Part shown: positions 55,401 to 55,771 of the stretch, in pieces
Numbering within the stretch: the stretch's first letter is position 1
How the letters are laid out: the number at the start of each line of letters is the position of its first letter
Origin: Saccoglossus kowalevskii
Lineage: Eukaryota > Hemichordata > Enteropneusta > Harrimaniidae
Direction of reading: 5' to 3'
Length of the DNA: 55,771 nt
Assembly (NCBI RefSeq): GCF_000003605.2
Contig: NW_003141807.1
Location: 24,654 to 80,424, forward strand
Program-made: the position numbers and the translations under genes
Notes under the pieces: model-generated
The model's database searches: none
What the model saw: only the letters and a program-made list of their open reading frames with translations
What the model was told of the DNA's origin: nothing

Positions 55401-55465
55401 CAGTACACGGATCTCAATCTTACCATCTCCCTTCTTGTCAAAGATAGAGAAAGTATCTCTCATTT
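52420..55465 (-). CDS. MYL6-like: Myosin essential light chain (EF-hand), 3' part of gene
   Basis: Four exons join in consistent phase: 55465-55325, 54201-54037, 53053-52976 and 52448-52420, ending at TAA. The protein has an N-terminal EF-hand ([13 protein letters not shown]), [63 protein letters not shown] and a short tail [10 protein letters not shown]. This order is characteristic of myosin essential light chains, which bind the first IQ motif of the myosin II lever arm. The first codons lie beyond the right edge. Cytoplasmic versus muscle type cannot be told. The C-terminal EF loop is degenerate. The gene is upstream of, and in the same orientation as, the tau-family gene. Confidence 0.95.
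52976..53053 (-). CDS. Essential light chain exon: fourth EF-hand
   Basis: This 78-nt exon has acceptor TTTATAG and donor GTACAC; entry phase is 1 and exit phase 1. It encodes [20 protein letters not shown] and then GQINYE. The degenerate EF loop lacks the usual first Asp pattern, as in other essential light chains. Confidence 0.92.
53522..53730. mobile_element. MITE family A, copy 4 (light chain intron)
   Basis: Same internal anchors, ending ATAAAGTATTTTACAGTA. It inserted in an intron of the neighbouring gene, showing that the family is dispersed and not specific to the tau locus. Confidence 0.88.
54037..54201 (-). CDS. Essential light chain exon: linker and third EF-hand
   Basis: The exon has acceptor TTTCACAG and donor GTAAGT; entry phase is 1 and exit phase 1, with 54 full codons. 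It encodes [15 protein letters not shown], a [14 protein letters not shown] linker and the loop [12 protein letters not shown]. That loop has Asp, Asp, Asn, Thr and Glu at positions 1, 3, 5, 7 and 12, a calcium-competent pattern. Confidence 0.95.
55325..55465 (-). CDS. Essential light chain exon: first EF-hand
   Basis: The exon has acceptor TTAAAG and donor GTATTT; entry phase is 1 and exit phase 1. Its 46 codons begin [20 protein letters not shown] and then [20 protein letters not shown]. The EF loop has Asp at positions 1 and 5 but Val at position 12, so calcium binding by this loop is doubtful. An upstream exon must supply the first base of the codon preceding Met (G|AA, Glu). Confidence 0.93.
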
Positions 55466-55771
55466 CTTTAATAAAACAAATAATATTTTTAGATCAAAAA
55501 CTACTATGTAACCAACATGTTTCAGACAATTTCAACACTTGAACACCTTTCTTCATTTACACTCAAGACGCAGTAGTGACCAATACTACACCCAGCGATG
55601 AAAATAGAATCTTGTCTCTGAGTGCAGTGATCATACAGGCCAGATCTCATAAAACAAAAAATTAACCAGGAAAATAAGTTTAGTTAAAAGGTAGCTACTT
55701 TGTATTATAAAGACTTGCAAGCTATAGAAAAGTGTCATAATCTGGCTGCATACTTTTTAAATCAAGCCACC

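Overview
The window is invertebrate animal genomic DNA. It is AT-rich, and its short coding exons have GT-AG introns of about 0.3-9.4 kb. Miniature inverted-repeat transposons (MITEs) and minisatellites are abundant, and there are three N gaps. Protein similarity and repeat types fit a marine bilaterian such as a hemichordate, lancelet or lophotrochozoan. I cannot name the species.

Two protein-coding genes can be supported, both on the minus strand. Positions 1-38428 hold the 5' part of a tau/MAP2/MAP4-family microtubule-associated protein gene. An acidic N-terminal exon (38062-38428) is followed by a low-complexity and proline-rich exon (28117-28652), then a basic S/T-P-R-R exon (22100-22478), then a very long series of microtubule-binding-repeat exons from 19626 down to the window edge. 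I assembled 17 coding exons and more than 905 codons with consistent splice phases. They contain 15 canonical K/R-x-G-S...PGGG-type repeats, the last one cut by the window edge. Two divergent PGGG modules precede them, and one fossil repeat exon lies inside the array. Human tau has four repeats. Several repeats are recent: two exons are identical over 96 of 96 bases and a third differs at two bases, with their introns co-duplicated.

Positions 52420-55465 hold the four 3'-terminal coding exons of a myosin essential light chain (EF-hand) gene. Its start lies beyond the right edge. The two genes are head to tail, about 14 kb apart. This matters because the human members of the two families are linked in the same pairs: MAPT-MYL4, MAP2-MYL1 and MAP4-MYL3.

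The rest is introns and intergenic DNA. Recognisable content includes six or more MITE families, one MITE nested in another with an unfilled copy of the outer element nearby, minisatellites of 46, 20, 23, 27 and 36 bp, a 5'-truncated LINE abutting a splice donor, and a GC-shifted island near 40.2 kb. The strongest candidate for something undescribed is the hyper-expanded, exon-modular tau repeat array with its mixed exon-junction types, symmetric 96-nt cassettes and repeat birth and death.
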